Positions 1-6,833 of a stretch of DNA of 26,446 bases are shown one piece after another; the first letter of the stretch is position 1; each line of letters starts with the position of its first letter. The stretch comes from CATZDY01 sp045599035 (GTDB taxonomy: Bacteria > Bacillota > Desulfotomaculia > Desulfotomaculales > Desulfocucumaceae). The position numbers and the translations under genes were made by a program. The notes beneath the pieces were generated by a model. That model made no database searches. It worked only from the letters and a program-made list of their open reading frames with translations, and was not told the DNA's origin. The stretch covers positions 1 through 26,446 of the forward strand of contig JAZRVI010000030.1 in assembly GCA_045599035.1 (NCBI GenBank), in the 5' to 3' direction.

Positions 1-110
1 TCCACAAAAAACTTATCCAAGAGATAAAAATCATCAAAAATCAAGTCTAAAATATCAAAAAGTAGGGTGAATTTATCACTACAAATTACCTAAATCACAA
101 AAATTGATTT

Positions 111-171
111 CCGTGGTGTTTATCGCAATTCATCCCGCCACCTATAGAGGTGGGGGATTTCTTGCTCACGG
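111..171 (-). repeat. IS200/IS605-like terminal hairpin overlapping the hypB stop codon
   Basis: The core is an 11-bp stem with a four-base loop at 132-158 (ATCCCGCCACCT against AGGTGGGGGAT, one bulged G). An outer 5-bp pair, CCGTG at 111-115 with CACGG at 167-171, encloses it. The outer arm contains the hypB stop codon. On the minus strand the hairpin follows GAGCAAGAA, a context I associate with the right ends of IS200/IS605-type elements. No T-run follows on the minus strand, so it is not a standard terminator. No transposase gene is visible; the AT-rich bases 1-110 hold nothing I can name. The hairpin is read directly; its origin is inferred. Confidence 0.45.
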
Positions 172-828
172 CGTGTTAAAATAATCCTGTAAATAATCAA
201 TCCATGCCGCAATCCCCTGCCCCGTTTTTGAGGAAACCTCCAAAATCTTTAATTGGGGATTTAAAATCCCGGCTCTTTCTTTAAGGCGGCTTATAGAAAA
301 ATCCTGTTCCGGCAAATAGTCAATTTTATTGATAATCAAAACATCAGCCACCGTAAACATGAGAGGATATTTCAGAATTTTGTCATCACCTTCAGGAACG
401 CTCAAAATCATTACCTTGAGATTTTCTCCAATATCAAATTCAGCCGGACAAACCAAATTGCCAATATTTTCAACAAAAATTAATTTCAGCTCGGAGCAAG
501 GCAGAGATTCCAAAGCTTTTTGCACCACTTCGGCATCCAAATGGCAAGCCCCTCCGGTGTTAATCTGCAAGGCCAAAGCTCCGGCAGCCTGAATCTTTTC
601 CGAGTCTACCAAGGAATCTATATCCCCTTCAATAACCGCCAGCTCCTGCAAATTCGGCCAATGAGCAATAGTTTGCAGCAACAGGCTGGTTTTACCACAG
701 CCGGGCGAACCCATCAGGTTAATTAATTTAAGCTGCTGTTCTTGCAAAAAACGACGAATTTGGGCAGCACTCTGGTCATTACTGACCATAATTTCCTGCT
801 TTAGATCAATCAGTTTGATTTCGGCCAT
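166..828 (-). CDS. hypB: Hydrogenase/urease nickel incorporation GTPase HypB
   Basis: HypB is a SIMIBI-class GTPase that, with HypA, delivers nickel to the large subunit of [NiFe]-hydrogenase in the cytoplasm. From the start chosen here (220 aa) the P-loop GSPGCGKTS is at about residues 40-48. The metal-site Cys-His pair in GGACHLD is at 95-96, ENIGNLVCP with its conserved Cys is near 120-128, and an NKID guanine-specificity motif follows. The N-terminal CxxCGC and histidine-rich stretches of some HypB proteins are absent. The frame is open to 855, but ATG at 828 has a GGAAAGG ribosome binding site at proper distance and begins MAEIKL, so I prefer it; it overlaps hypA by 23 nt, implying translational coupling. 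The stop codon lies in a hairpin arm. Family is certain; no hydrogenase subunit is in the window. Confidence 0.95.
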   Translation of the reverse strand: MAEIKLIDLKQEIMVSNDQSAAQIRRFLQEQQLKLINLMGSPGCGKTSLLLQTIAHWPNLQELAVIEGDIDSLVDSEKIQAAGALALQINTGGACHLDAEVVQKALESLPCSELKLIFVENIGNLVCPAEFDIGENLKVMILSVPEGDDKILKYPLMFTVADVLIINKIDYLPEQDFSISRLKERAGILNPQLKILEVSSKTGQGIAAWIDYLQDYFNTP

Positions 829-1189
829 TGCCTTCATCCTTTCCATAAATTTCAATTCCAGTTAAAATAAACTCCTGCCCCGTCCACAAACGCAAATTAG
901 TCCCGCCGCATTGTGAACAAACAACTTCGTCCAAATGCCCCAATTCAATGGGAGTAATTACTCCACAGGCACAAACTACACTGCCAGGAATCCGGCGAAT
1001 TTTTAAAGAAGCTCCCTCAGCTATGGTTTGGCGGCTAATATAATTGAAATAACGCTGCATCCATTCATCCACCACTCCCCGTAAGGCTCCAATCTGCAAA
1101 TGAACAGCCAAGACCTTTTGAGCCTGGTTTTCTGCCGCATAGTTTAGCACCTGCTCCAGAATCTGCTTGGTTACCACCAATTCGTGCAT
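806..1189 (-). CDS. hypA: Hydrogenase maturation nickel metallochaperone HypA
   Basis: HypA binds nickel through its N-terminal Met-His-Glu and carries a structural zinc site; it hands nickel to the hydrogenase large subunit with HypB. The 127-aa product starts MHELVV, matching the nickel motif, and is close to the usual 113-120 aa. The zinc site is formed by Cys73/Cys75 and Cys91/Cys94. The first pair is spaced C-x-C (CAC) rather than the usual C-x-x-C, which is unusual. The gene begins 12 nt after the upstream 4Fe-4S protein gene, with a weak AGGG ribosome binding site, and overlaps hypB, so the three form one operon. The family call is firm from both ends of the protein and its partner. 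Confidence 0.93.
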   Translation of the reverse strand: MHELVVTKQILEQVLNYAAENQAQKVLAVHLQIGALRGVVDEWMQRYFNYISRQTIAEGASLKIRRIPGSVVCACGVITPIELGHLDEVVCSQCGGTNLRLWTGQEFILTGIEIYGKDEGNGRNQTD

Positions 1190-1201
1190 TTTTTCAGCCC
1201 T

Positions 1202-2437
1202 CTAAAGTTTTTCTGGTTTTGACAAACCAGGCAGAGGTTTTTGGCCTCGACCGGCAGCCTGTACTTCATATAATTCATACATATTCTGGGGCGGCTGAAA
1301 GATTTCTTCCGGTTTTTTCAGGCGTAGAATCAAAGCTTTTTCCGGACAGCTTCGGATGCAAACCCCACAGCCCACGCATTTTTCCTGTTGATAAACAATC
1401 TGCCCCTCCTGCCAAATCAAGCCGGACTGAGTAAAGCAATATTTGACACACTCTCCACATTTGGTACATTTTTCCCGATCATAGTCCAGATAGTAATTGG
1501 TAATCTTTTTGACCGCCTGTCCACCAAATTTGCGAAAAATTTTAAGAGGCTCACAGCAACATTCACAGCAAGAGCAAATAATTTCGGCTTTTTGGGAACC
1601 GGCAACCTCCATGGCCAAATGGTGTTCCTCATTATATTTGAGCAGAGCTTTAATTTCTTCCTTATCAATATAGCGGGAAATTTTTACATCATTAACATAA
1701 AAATCGGCAAATTCATTAAGCTGAATGCAAAGCTCATAAGGCGGCTCGGTATGCTTGCAGGGGGTTTGTTGGACGGCTCGGCACATACAGGAGCAAACCG
1801 AAACCCTGTCAGCCTCCATAATAATTTTTTCGGCATTATCATAGGGCAATATCTGGTTGTCTGCTACCGCCTGTTCATTAATGGGAATCCAACGCCAACT
1901 GGGAACATTGAGATCAAACATAACCGGTCTTAAATAGCCGGAAACATAAGGCCCGGTGACCTCTCGATATTCCTTGGACAAACGCCAGGGCTGAAATTCA
2001 ATAATGCCAGGAATTTGTCCCACATGGCGAAAATAGTCCTGCCCTGCTTCCTGTTTGTGAAAAATACAGCCTCGTTCCGACATGGCCAACAGCATTTGCA
2101 GGGTTTCCTGAAGCGGCCGTTCGGCTTTTTGGGCAATTTGCTCTGCTGTTTCAAAAGCCTGAGCTGAAATATGCACAGCCAAAACAGCATGTTCCGGCAA
2201 AAACAAGGTACGCAGCATGGCCAAATCCGCCTGAGGAGGCATATTATCCAACTGTTCAGCCGGGGGAAAACCGGAAGAAATACTGTTCAGGATGACCTGA
2301 AGCTTTTGGTAATAAGGCAAAAACTCCGGATCATTGGCTCGGCTGTCCATGGCCGGAATCCCGGAATATTCATTGCGGGCAATTTTCGCCATTTCCAGAT
2401 AAACCCTTTTTACCCGTTCCTGATCCTGTTTTATCAT
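1202..2437 (-). CDS. Cysteine-rich 4Fe-4S protein in the hyp operon
   Basis: This 411-aa soluble protein probably carries or transfers electrons through iron-sulfur clusters; its partner is unknown. The C-terminal third has two ferredoxin-type motifs: Cys324/327/330/334, the last followed by Phe rather than Pro, and Cys354/357/360/364, a classical CxxCxxCxxxCP. Two further cysteine groups precede them: CSCMC at 215-219 with Cys227, and a dense CSCCECCC run at 288-295. Residues about 70-140 are helical and may be a winged-helix-like segment. No signal peptide or membrane segment is evident. It is first in an operon with hypA and hypB and has an AAAGGAG site 8 nt before its ATG. That linkage suggests a role near hydrogenase or Ni-enzyme maturation, but this is inference. 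I do not recognise the N-terminal two thirds as a named family. Confidence 0.85.
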   Translation of the reverse strand: MIKQDQERVKRVYLEMAKIARNEYSGIPAMDSRANDPEFLPYYQKLQVILNSISSGFPPAEQLDNMPPQADLAMLRTLFLPEHAVLAVHISAQAFETAEQIAQKAERPLQETLQMLLAMSERGCIFHKQEAGQDYFRHVGQIPGIIEFQPWRLSKEYREVTGPYVSGYLRPVMFDLNVPSWRWIPINEQAVADNQILPYDNAEKIIMEADRVSVCSCMCRAVQQTPCKHTEPPYELCIQLNEFADFYVNDVKISRYIDKEEIKALLKYNEEHHLAMEVAGSQKAEIICSCCECCCEPLKIFRKFGGQAVKKITNYYLDYDREKCTKCGECVKYCFTQSGLIWQEGQIVYQQEKCVGCGVCIRSCPEKALILRLKKPEEIFQPPQNMYELYEVQAAGRGQKPLPGLSKPEKL

Positions 2438-2458
2438 GTTTTTTTCTCCTTTCCAAAG

Positions 2459-2500
2459 CTTTGAAAGGGCAAAAAAATCAAATTTTTCGCCCTTTCAAAG
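2459..2500. terminator. 12-bp-stem hairpin between glmS and the 4Fe-4S gene
   Basis: A perfect 12-bp inverted repeat (CTTTGAAAGGGC at 2459-2470, GCCCTTTCAAAG at 2489-2500) encloses an A/T-rich loop that can itself partly pair. It lies just after the glmS stop and just before the ribosome binding site of the next gene. On the minus strand no T-run follows the stem; on the plus strand TTTATTTAT follows. It is either a terminator for glmS or an intercistronic processing or stability hairpin. Confidence 0.5.
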
Positions 2501-2513
2501 TTTATTTATCTCA

Positions 2514-4316
2514 TTATTCAACTGTCACCGACTTGGCCAAATTCCGGGGCTGATCTACATCACTGCCCTTGGCCACGGCCATATAATAGGCTAAAAGCTG
2601 CAAGGGGATTACGGACAGAATAGGAGCTAGCAGGGAATTGGTGGCCGGAATATAAATAACTTCATCTACTACCTTTTCCACTTCCTGATGGCCTTCTTGA
2701 GCCAAAGCCAGCACAGAGGCTTCTCGAGCTTTGACCTCTTTTATATTGCTCAGGGTTTTGTCATACAAAGCCTGCTGCGTAACCAAAGCAATAACCAAAA
2801 CTCCTTCCACAATTAAAGCCAGAGTACCATGCTTTAATTCTCCAGCGGCATAAGCTTCGGCATGAATATAGGAAATTTCTTTCAGTTTAAGGGAACCTTC
2901 CTGAGCAACCACTTGATCCAAACCCCGGCCAATGAAGAAAGCATCTTTAATATGAGCATAACGCTCCACAAAATTTTGAATATGGGAGCTGTCTTTCAGG
3001 ATTAAAGCAACCTTTTCACTAAGCTGCCGCAACTCTTGCAGCAGCTCCGGATTTTTGTGACCCTTTTGTTGAGCCAGATAAATTCCCAAAAGATACATTA
3101 ACATAAGCTGAGTTGTATAAGCCTTGGTGGAAGCTACGGCAATTTCCGGCCCCGCCCAGGTATAAAGAGCAGAATCAGCTTCCCGGGCAATGGTGCTGTC
3201 CACTACATTGGTGATGGCAATGGCCTTGGAGCCTCGCTCCTGAGCCTCCCGCATGGCCGCCAGGGTATCGGCGGTTTCTCCGGATTGACTGATCACTACA
3301 GTCAGAGTTTGAGCATCCACCAAAGGATCAGAATAGCGAAATTCGGAGGCTACTTCCACTTTAACCGGAATCCGGGTCAGCTTTTCGATAATTTGTCGGC
3401 CAACCAAACCGGCATGATAGGCGGTTCCACAAGCTACAATTTGAATTTGCCTGATTTCCTGCAAATCAAAATTAATTTCTGGCAGCACAACCTCTGAACC
3501 TTTGATTCTTCCGCTTAAAGTATCCTGCAGGGCTTTGGGCTGTTCAAAAATTTCCTTGAGCATAAAATGGGCATAGCCGCCTTTCTCCGCCTGAGAAGCT
3601 TCCCATTTTATTTCAAAAATCTCTTTTTGCACCGGCTGGCCAGCTGCATCAAAGATTTCTACTTGTTCTGGAGTAACCCGGACTAATTCCCCATCATTTA
3701 AAATATAGGTCTGGCGGGTATAAGCCAAAATAGCTGGAATATCTGAAGCCAGAAAGTTTTCATTTTTGCCCAAACCCACAATTAAGGGACTGTTTTTCCG
3801 AGCGGCCACTAATTGATCCGGATCTTCACAAGATAGAACGACCAAAGCATAGGAACCTTCAACTTGTTTAAGCACCTTTTGCACCGCAGCCAGCAAATCT
3901 CCGGCATAGGCTTCTTCCAGCAAATGAGCCAAAACCTCAGTATCAGTTTCCGAAAGAAATTTATGTCCTCTGGCAAGGAGTTCCTGTTTTAAAGCCAGGT
4001 AATTTTCAATAATTCCATTATGCACCACCGCAAATTGCTTCTGGCAGTCTGCATGGGGATGAGCATTTTGATCCGACGGACGGCCATGAGTAGCCCATCT
4101 GGTATGCCCAATTCCAATTAAAGAAGAAAGGGTTAACTGCTCAATACTTTGTTTTAAATTGGCCAGCTTGCCGATCTTTTTATAAACCTGGAGCTGCCCT
4201 TCTTCCAAAACAGCAATTCCAGCTGAATCATAACCTCTATATTCCAATTTTTGCAGCCCGGACAAGAGAATTGGCACCGCTGCTTGTTTACCAACATAAC
4301 CTATAATTCCACACAT
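2514..4316 (-). CDS. glmS: Glutamine--fructose-6-phosphate aminotransferase (isomerizing)
   Basis: GlmS converts fructose-6-phosphate and glutamine into glucosamine-6-phosphate and glutamate, the first committed step to UDP-GlcNAc for peptidoglycan. The 600-aa protein starts MCGIIGYVG, so after Met removal Cys is the N-terminal nucleophile of the class II glutamine amidotransferase domain (about 1-220). HTRWATHG and the AVVHNGIIENY region are typical. Two SIS sugar-isomerase domains follow (about 280-420 and 450-590), and the protein ends DQPRNLAKSVTVE, the canonical tail. Length is normal. It lies 24 nt downstream of glmM with a GGGGG ribosome binding site, so the two are co-transcribed. The gap is far too small for a glmS ribozyme, so feedback must act elsewhere or by another route. 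Confidence 0.98.
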   Translation of the reverse strand: MCGIIGYVGKQAAVPILLSGLQKLEYRGYDSAGIAVLEEGQLQVYKKIGKLANLKQSIEQLTLSSLIGIGHTRWATHGRPSDQNAHPHADCQKQFAVVHNGIIENYLALKQELLARGHKFLSETDTEVLAHLLEEAYAGDLLAAVQKVLKQVEGSYALVVLSCEDPDQLVAARKNSPLIVGLGKNENFLASDIPAILAYTRQTYILNDGELVRVTPEQVEIFDAAGQPVQKEIFEIKWEASQAEKGGYAHFMLKEIFEQPKALQDTLSGRIKGSEVVLPEINFDLQEIRQIQIVACGTAYHAGLVGRQIIEKLTRIPVKVEVASEFRYSDPLVDAQTLTVVISQSGETADTLAAMREAQERGSKAIAITNVVDSTIAREADSALYTWAGPEIAVASTKAYTTQLMLMYLLGIYLAQQKGHKNPELLQELRQLSEKVALILKDSSHIQNFVERYAHIKDAFFIGRGLDQVVAQEGSLKLKEISYIHAEAYAAGELKHGTLALIVEGVLVIALVTQQALYDKTLSNIKEVKAREASVLALAQEGHQEVEKVVDEVIYIPATNSLLAPILSVIPLQLLAYYMAVAKGSDVDQPRNLAKSVTVE

Positions 4317-4340
4317 TTAATTTTCCCCCAAATCTTAGAT

Positions 4341-5687
4341 TTACAATTTCTTAATTAATTGACACAAACTATCTGCAATTTGTTCTAATTGTTTGGAGTC
4401 TTTACCTTCAAGCATTACTCTGACCAGTGCTTCTGTTCCGGAAGGACGAACCACAATTCGGCCTTGTCCTTGCAGTTGTTTTTCCTGTTCGGCAATAGCC
4501 TGTTTGACGACCGTATTTTCCATAACCGCTTTTTTGTCCTGAACCCTGACATTTTTTAAAACCTGGGGCAGACGCTCCATTTGGGCAGCCAATTGAGCCA
4601 AGGGTTTCCCTGTTTCAGTAATAACAGCCAAAAGCTCCAAAGCAGTCAAAAGTCCATCTCCAGTAGTATTATGCTCCAAAAAAACAATATGACCGCTTTG
4701 TTCACCGCCAAATCCGGCCTGATTTTTCAGACATTCTTCCAAAACATAGCGATCTCCCACCGCAGTAACGGCCACCTTAATTCCCATTTTCTGCAAGGCC
4801 AAATGCAGACCCAGATTGCTCATCAATGTAACTACTACCGTATCTTGAGGCAAACGGCCTTTTTGATGCAGGAAACTGGCACAGACCACCATAATTTGAT
4901 CCCCATCGATCAAATTTCCCAAATGATCCACAGCCAATAAGCGATCAGCATCTCCATCAAAAGCCAAGCCCAGATCCGCTTTTTCAGCTTTAACTCTAGT
5001 CATTAAGCTTTCCGGGTGGGTAGAGCCGCAAGCGGCATTAATATTGGTTCCGTCCGGCTGACAGTGAGTGGGAATAATGGTTGCTCCCAATCGGCTCAAC
5101 AGGCGAGGAGCTACCCGGCTGGCCGAGCCGTTGGCACAATCCAAAACTACTTTCAGGTTAGCTAAGTTAAGATGGGGGTAATCCTGCTTAACAGCCTGAG
5201 TTAGAAACTCCAGGTATAAGTCCTCTGCTTCAGGCAGATCTTCTACCCGACCAATTTGAGAACCAGTTGGAGTTGGGATTTGCTGCCAATTATCCATCCA
5301 CTCTTCGATAAGCGTTTCTGTAGCATCCGGCAGCTTAAAGCCGCTCGGCCCGAAAAATTTGATCCCATTATCAGAAACCGGATTGTGAGAAGCAGAAATC
5401 ACAACTCCGCCGCCAGCGTTGAGTCTGCGGGTTAAAAAGGCAATCGCCGGGGTAGGCACAACGCCGGTTTTTATAACATTGACTCCCGCTGCACAAATTC
5501 CAGCTATTAAAGCAGCTTCCAGCATATCCCCGGAAATTCGGGTATCTTTGCCAACCAAAATAGTTTTCTTTTCCTGATTCTGAGTAAGGACATAAGCCCC
5601 AGCTTTACCTATTTTAAAGGCCAATTCTCCGGTTAATTGTTGATTGGCTATACCTCGAACTCCGTCTGTACCAAAATATTTTCCCAT
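4341..5687 (-). CDS. glmM: Phosphoglucosamine mutase
   Basis: GlmM interconverts glucosamine-6-phosphate and glucosamine-1-phosphate, the step after GlmS toward UDP-GlcNAc. The 448-aa protein begins MGKYFGTDGVRG, a GlmM signature. The phosphoserine loop SASHNP lies near residue 100, the magnesium loop DGDADR near 240-246, the sugar-binding GGEQSGH near 329, and the phosphate-binding RPSGTE near 417. All four active-site loops of the alpha-D-phosphohexomutase family are intact and length is normal. A CGGAG site precedes the ATG. It is first in a two-gene operon with glmS, which puts consecutive pathway steps together. The upstream 387 bp contain no clear promoter that I can defend. Confidence 0.98.
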   Translation of the reverse strand: MGKYFGTDGVRGIANQQLTGELAFKIGKAGAYVLTQNQEKKTILVGKDTRISGDMLEAALIAGICAAGVNVIKTGVVPTPAIAFLTRRLNAGGGVVISASHNPVSDNGIKFFGPSGFKLPDATETLIEEWMDNWQQIPTPTGSQIGRVEDLPEAEDLYLEFLTQAVKQDYPHLNLANLKVVLDCANGSASRVAPRLLSRLGATIIPTHCQPDGTNINAACGSTHPESLMTRVKAEKADLGLAFDGDADRLLAVDHLGNLIDGDQIMVVCASFLHQKGRLPQDTVVVTLMSNLGLHLALQKMGIKVAVTAVGDRYVLEECLKNQAGFGGEQSGHIVFLEHNTTGDGLLTALELLAVITETGKPLAQLAAQMERLPQVLKNVRVQDKKAVMENTVVKQAIAEQEKQLQGQGRIVVRPSGTEALVRVMLEGKDSKQLEQIADSLCQLIKKL

Positions 5688-6074
5688 TATGCTCCGTTGC
5701 CAAAACCTTATAAAAATCTATAAAGTTATGTTTAGTCCCCCTTTTATCATGTCCTATTTGTCTGGAAAGCTGCTTTGGTTTGGATAACACTTCAGGGGCT
5801 TAAATTCCCATACAACGCATGGTACATATTAACACAATCCTCTTGATGATTTATGCTAATTGATTTGTCTTTTGATTTTTATAATATTGCCAGTTTTGAC
5901 ATACTCCTTTCCCTGTTTATTCATCTCATGTTTTCGAGATACTTTAATTATTAAAAAGCAGCAAATTAAGCAAATTAAGCAAATTAAATAAGTGATCATT
6001 TCTACATAGATTTATTAAATCCTGCTCTGTTCTACCAACTCCTTTTCAGTGAATTGAGTAAAACTGCAAAATAG
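5688..6074. other. Gene-free interval upstream of glmM
   Basis: This A/T-rich stretch separates glmM from an upstream hypothetical gene. It holds a three-copy 9-bp tandem repeat at 5961-5987, listed separately, and only very short open frames. One minus-strand frame of 22 codons near 5860-5930 has no convincing initiation site. The glmM promoter must lie here or upstream, but no pair of -35 and -10 boxes stands out. I see no glmS-ribozyme core and no known riboswitch. Confidence 0.5.
5961..5987. repeat. Three tandem copies of GCAAATTAA
   Basis: The 9-bp unit GCAAATTAA is repeated three times without gaps. It lies between a hypothetical gene and glmM. The periodicity is just under one helical turn, which could suit a regulator or slipped-strand variation, but nothing else supports a function. 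Confidence 0.8.
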
Positions 6075-6410
6075 TCAATCGGCAGGGGAAACAGTTTCCG
6101 TTCTATCCTTAAGACTTTCTATGGAACCTACTATGCCCAGAAGACCAGTAGAAATAATACCGATAATCTGACCGGAGGTTTTGGCTGCAGCCAAAATTTT
6201 GGTTAAGCTTTTTAAGAAACCAGCCGAGCCTGAACAAGAAGAAGCTTTTTCCAAATAAATTGGAGCAGAACTGCTTCTTGCTTCCTCCTGCTTTTGCCAA
6301 GCTTCCATTTTTATGCAATAAGTTAAAATTTCGTTTAACAATTCGGCCAACCTGGAAAACGATTCCGGCCGGTCAATTTTTTCAGAATGAAAAGCCAAGC
6401 TTGTAGACAT
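6075..6410 (-). CDS. Hypothetical small protein with a hydrophobic C-terminal segment
   Basis: I do not recognise this 111-aa protein. The ATG is preceded by AAGGAG about ten bases upstream, which supports real translation. The first 50 residues are mixed and probably helical (SRLAELLNEILTYCIKM). Residues about 50-65 are rich in Ser, Cys and Ala, and about 80-98 (SGQIIGIISTGLLGIVGSI) are hydrophobic and Gly/Ile-rich, like one membrane-inserting helix. A short charged tail follows. It stands alone between glmM and a divergently transcribed tRNA-Lys gene. A small membrane-active peptide or an element remnant are both possible; neither is shown. Confidence 0.6.
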   Translation of the reverse strand: MSTSLAFHSEKIDRPESFSRLAELLNEILTYCIKMEAWQKQEEARSSSAPIYLEKASSCSGSAGFLKSLTKILAAAKTSGQIIGIISTGLLGIVGSIESLKDRTETVSPAD

Positions 6411-6540
6411 AAACTTATTTCTCCTTTTTCCTTTCAGTATATGTTAAAAAGGATTGGAAGGTTACGCCAAGATATGGTTATCCGCTTGGATTAGCCAGCT
6501 CAACTTAGCAAAGTTTTTTTGAGATTCGGCTAAAAAATAC

Positions 6541-6569
6541 TTGTAAATTTTTAAATCTGGAGGTATAAT
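6541..6569 (+). promoter_or_regulatory. Promoter of the tRNA-Lys gene
   Basis: A -35 box TTGTAA (6541-6546) and a perfect -10 box TATAAT (6564-6569) are separated by 17 bp. The -10 box is 16 bp upstream of the mature tRNA 5' end, so transcription would start just ahead of the tRNA. Confidence 0.8.
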
Positions 6570-6585
6570 AAAAAAGCAATGTTAA

Positions 6586-6661
6586 GGACCGTTAGCTCAG
6601 TTGGTAGAGCACCTGACTCTTAATCAGGGTGTCCAGGGTTCGAGCCCCTGACGGTCCACCA
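6586..6661 (+). tRNA. tRNA-Lys (anticodon CTT)
   Basis: A full cloverleaf is visible. The acceptor stem pairs GGACCGT with ACGGTCC, the D arm is GCTC/GAGC, and the anticodon stem CCTGA/TCAGG encloses the loop CTCTTAA with anticodon CTT. The T arm CAGGG/CCCTG carries TTCGAGC. The 3' CCA is encoded. It is the only gene on its strand in this part of the window, and has its own promoter and terminator. Confidence 0.98.
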
Positions 6662-6763
6662 AAATATTCAGCAGTCGAACATTTCTTTTGCGTTGTCCAG
6701 AAATGATTCGGCTGTTTATTTTTCATGGCCATTACACCAGATACTTTTGCGGAAGATTTGGAT

Positions 6764-6801
6764 AAAAAATCCCCTCCTTGTTACCAAGGAAGGGATTTTT
6801 T
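6764..6801. terminator. Bidirectional intrinsic terminator between tRNA-Lys and nifJ
   Basis: A 17-bp stem with one mismatch (AAAAAATCCCCTCCTTG and CAAGGAAGGGATTTTTT) closes on a four-base loop. The stem is flanked by six A on one side and six T on the other, so it can terminate both the plus-strand tRNA-Lys transcript and the minus-strand nifJ transcript. Confidence 0.9.
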
Positions 6802-6833
6802 ATTTAGCTAATTAATTTATTAATTCAACTTGC

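Noticed and set aside
829..855. Longer hypB start at 855
   Set aside because: The extra nine residues do not resemble HypB, and ATG 828 has a better-spaced ribosome binding site.
6662..6763. Possible attachment site or gene downstream of tRNA-Lys
   Set aside because: No repeat of the tRNA 3' end and no open frame with an initiation site are visible in this stretch.
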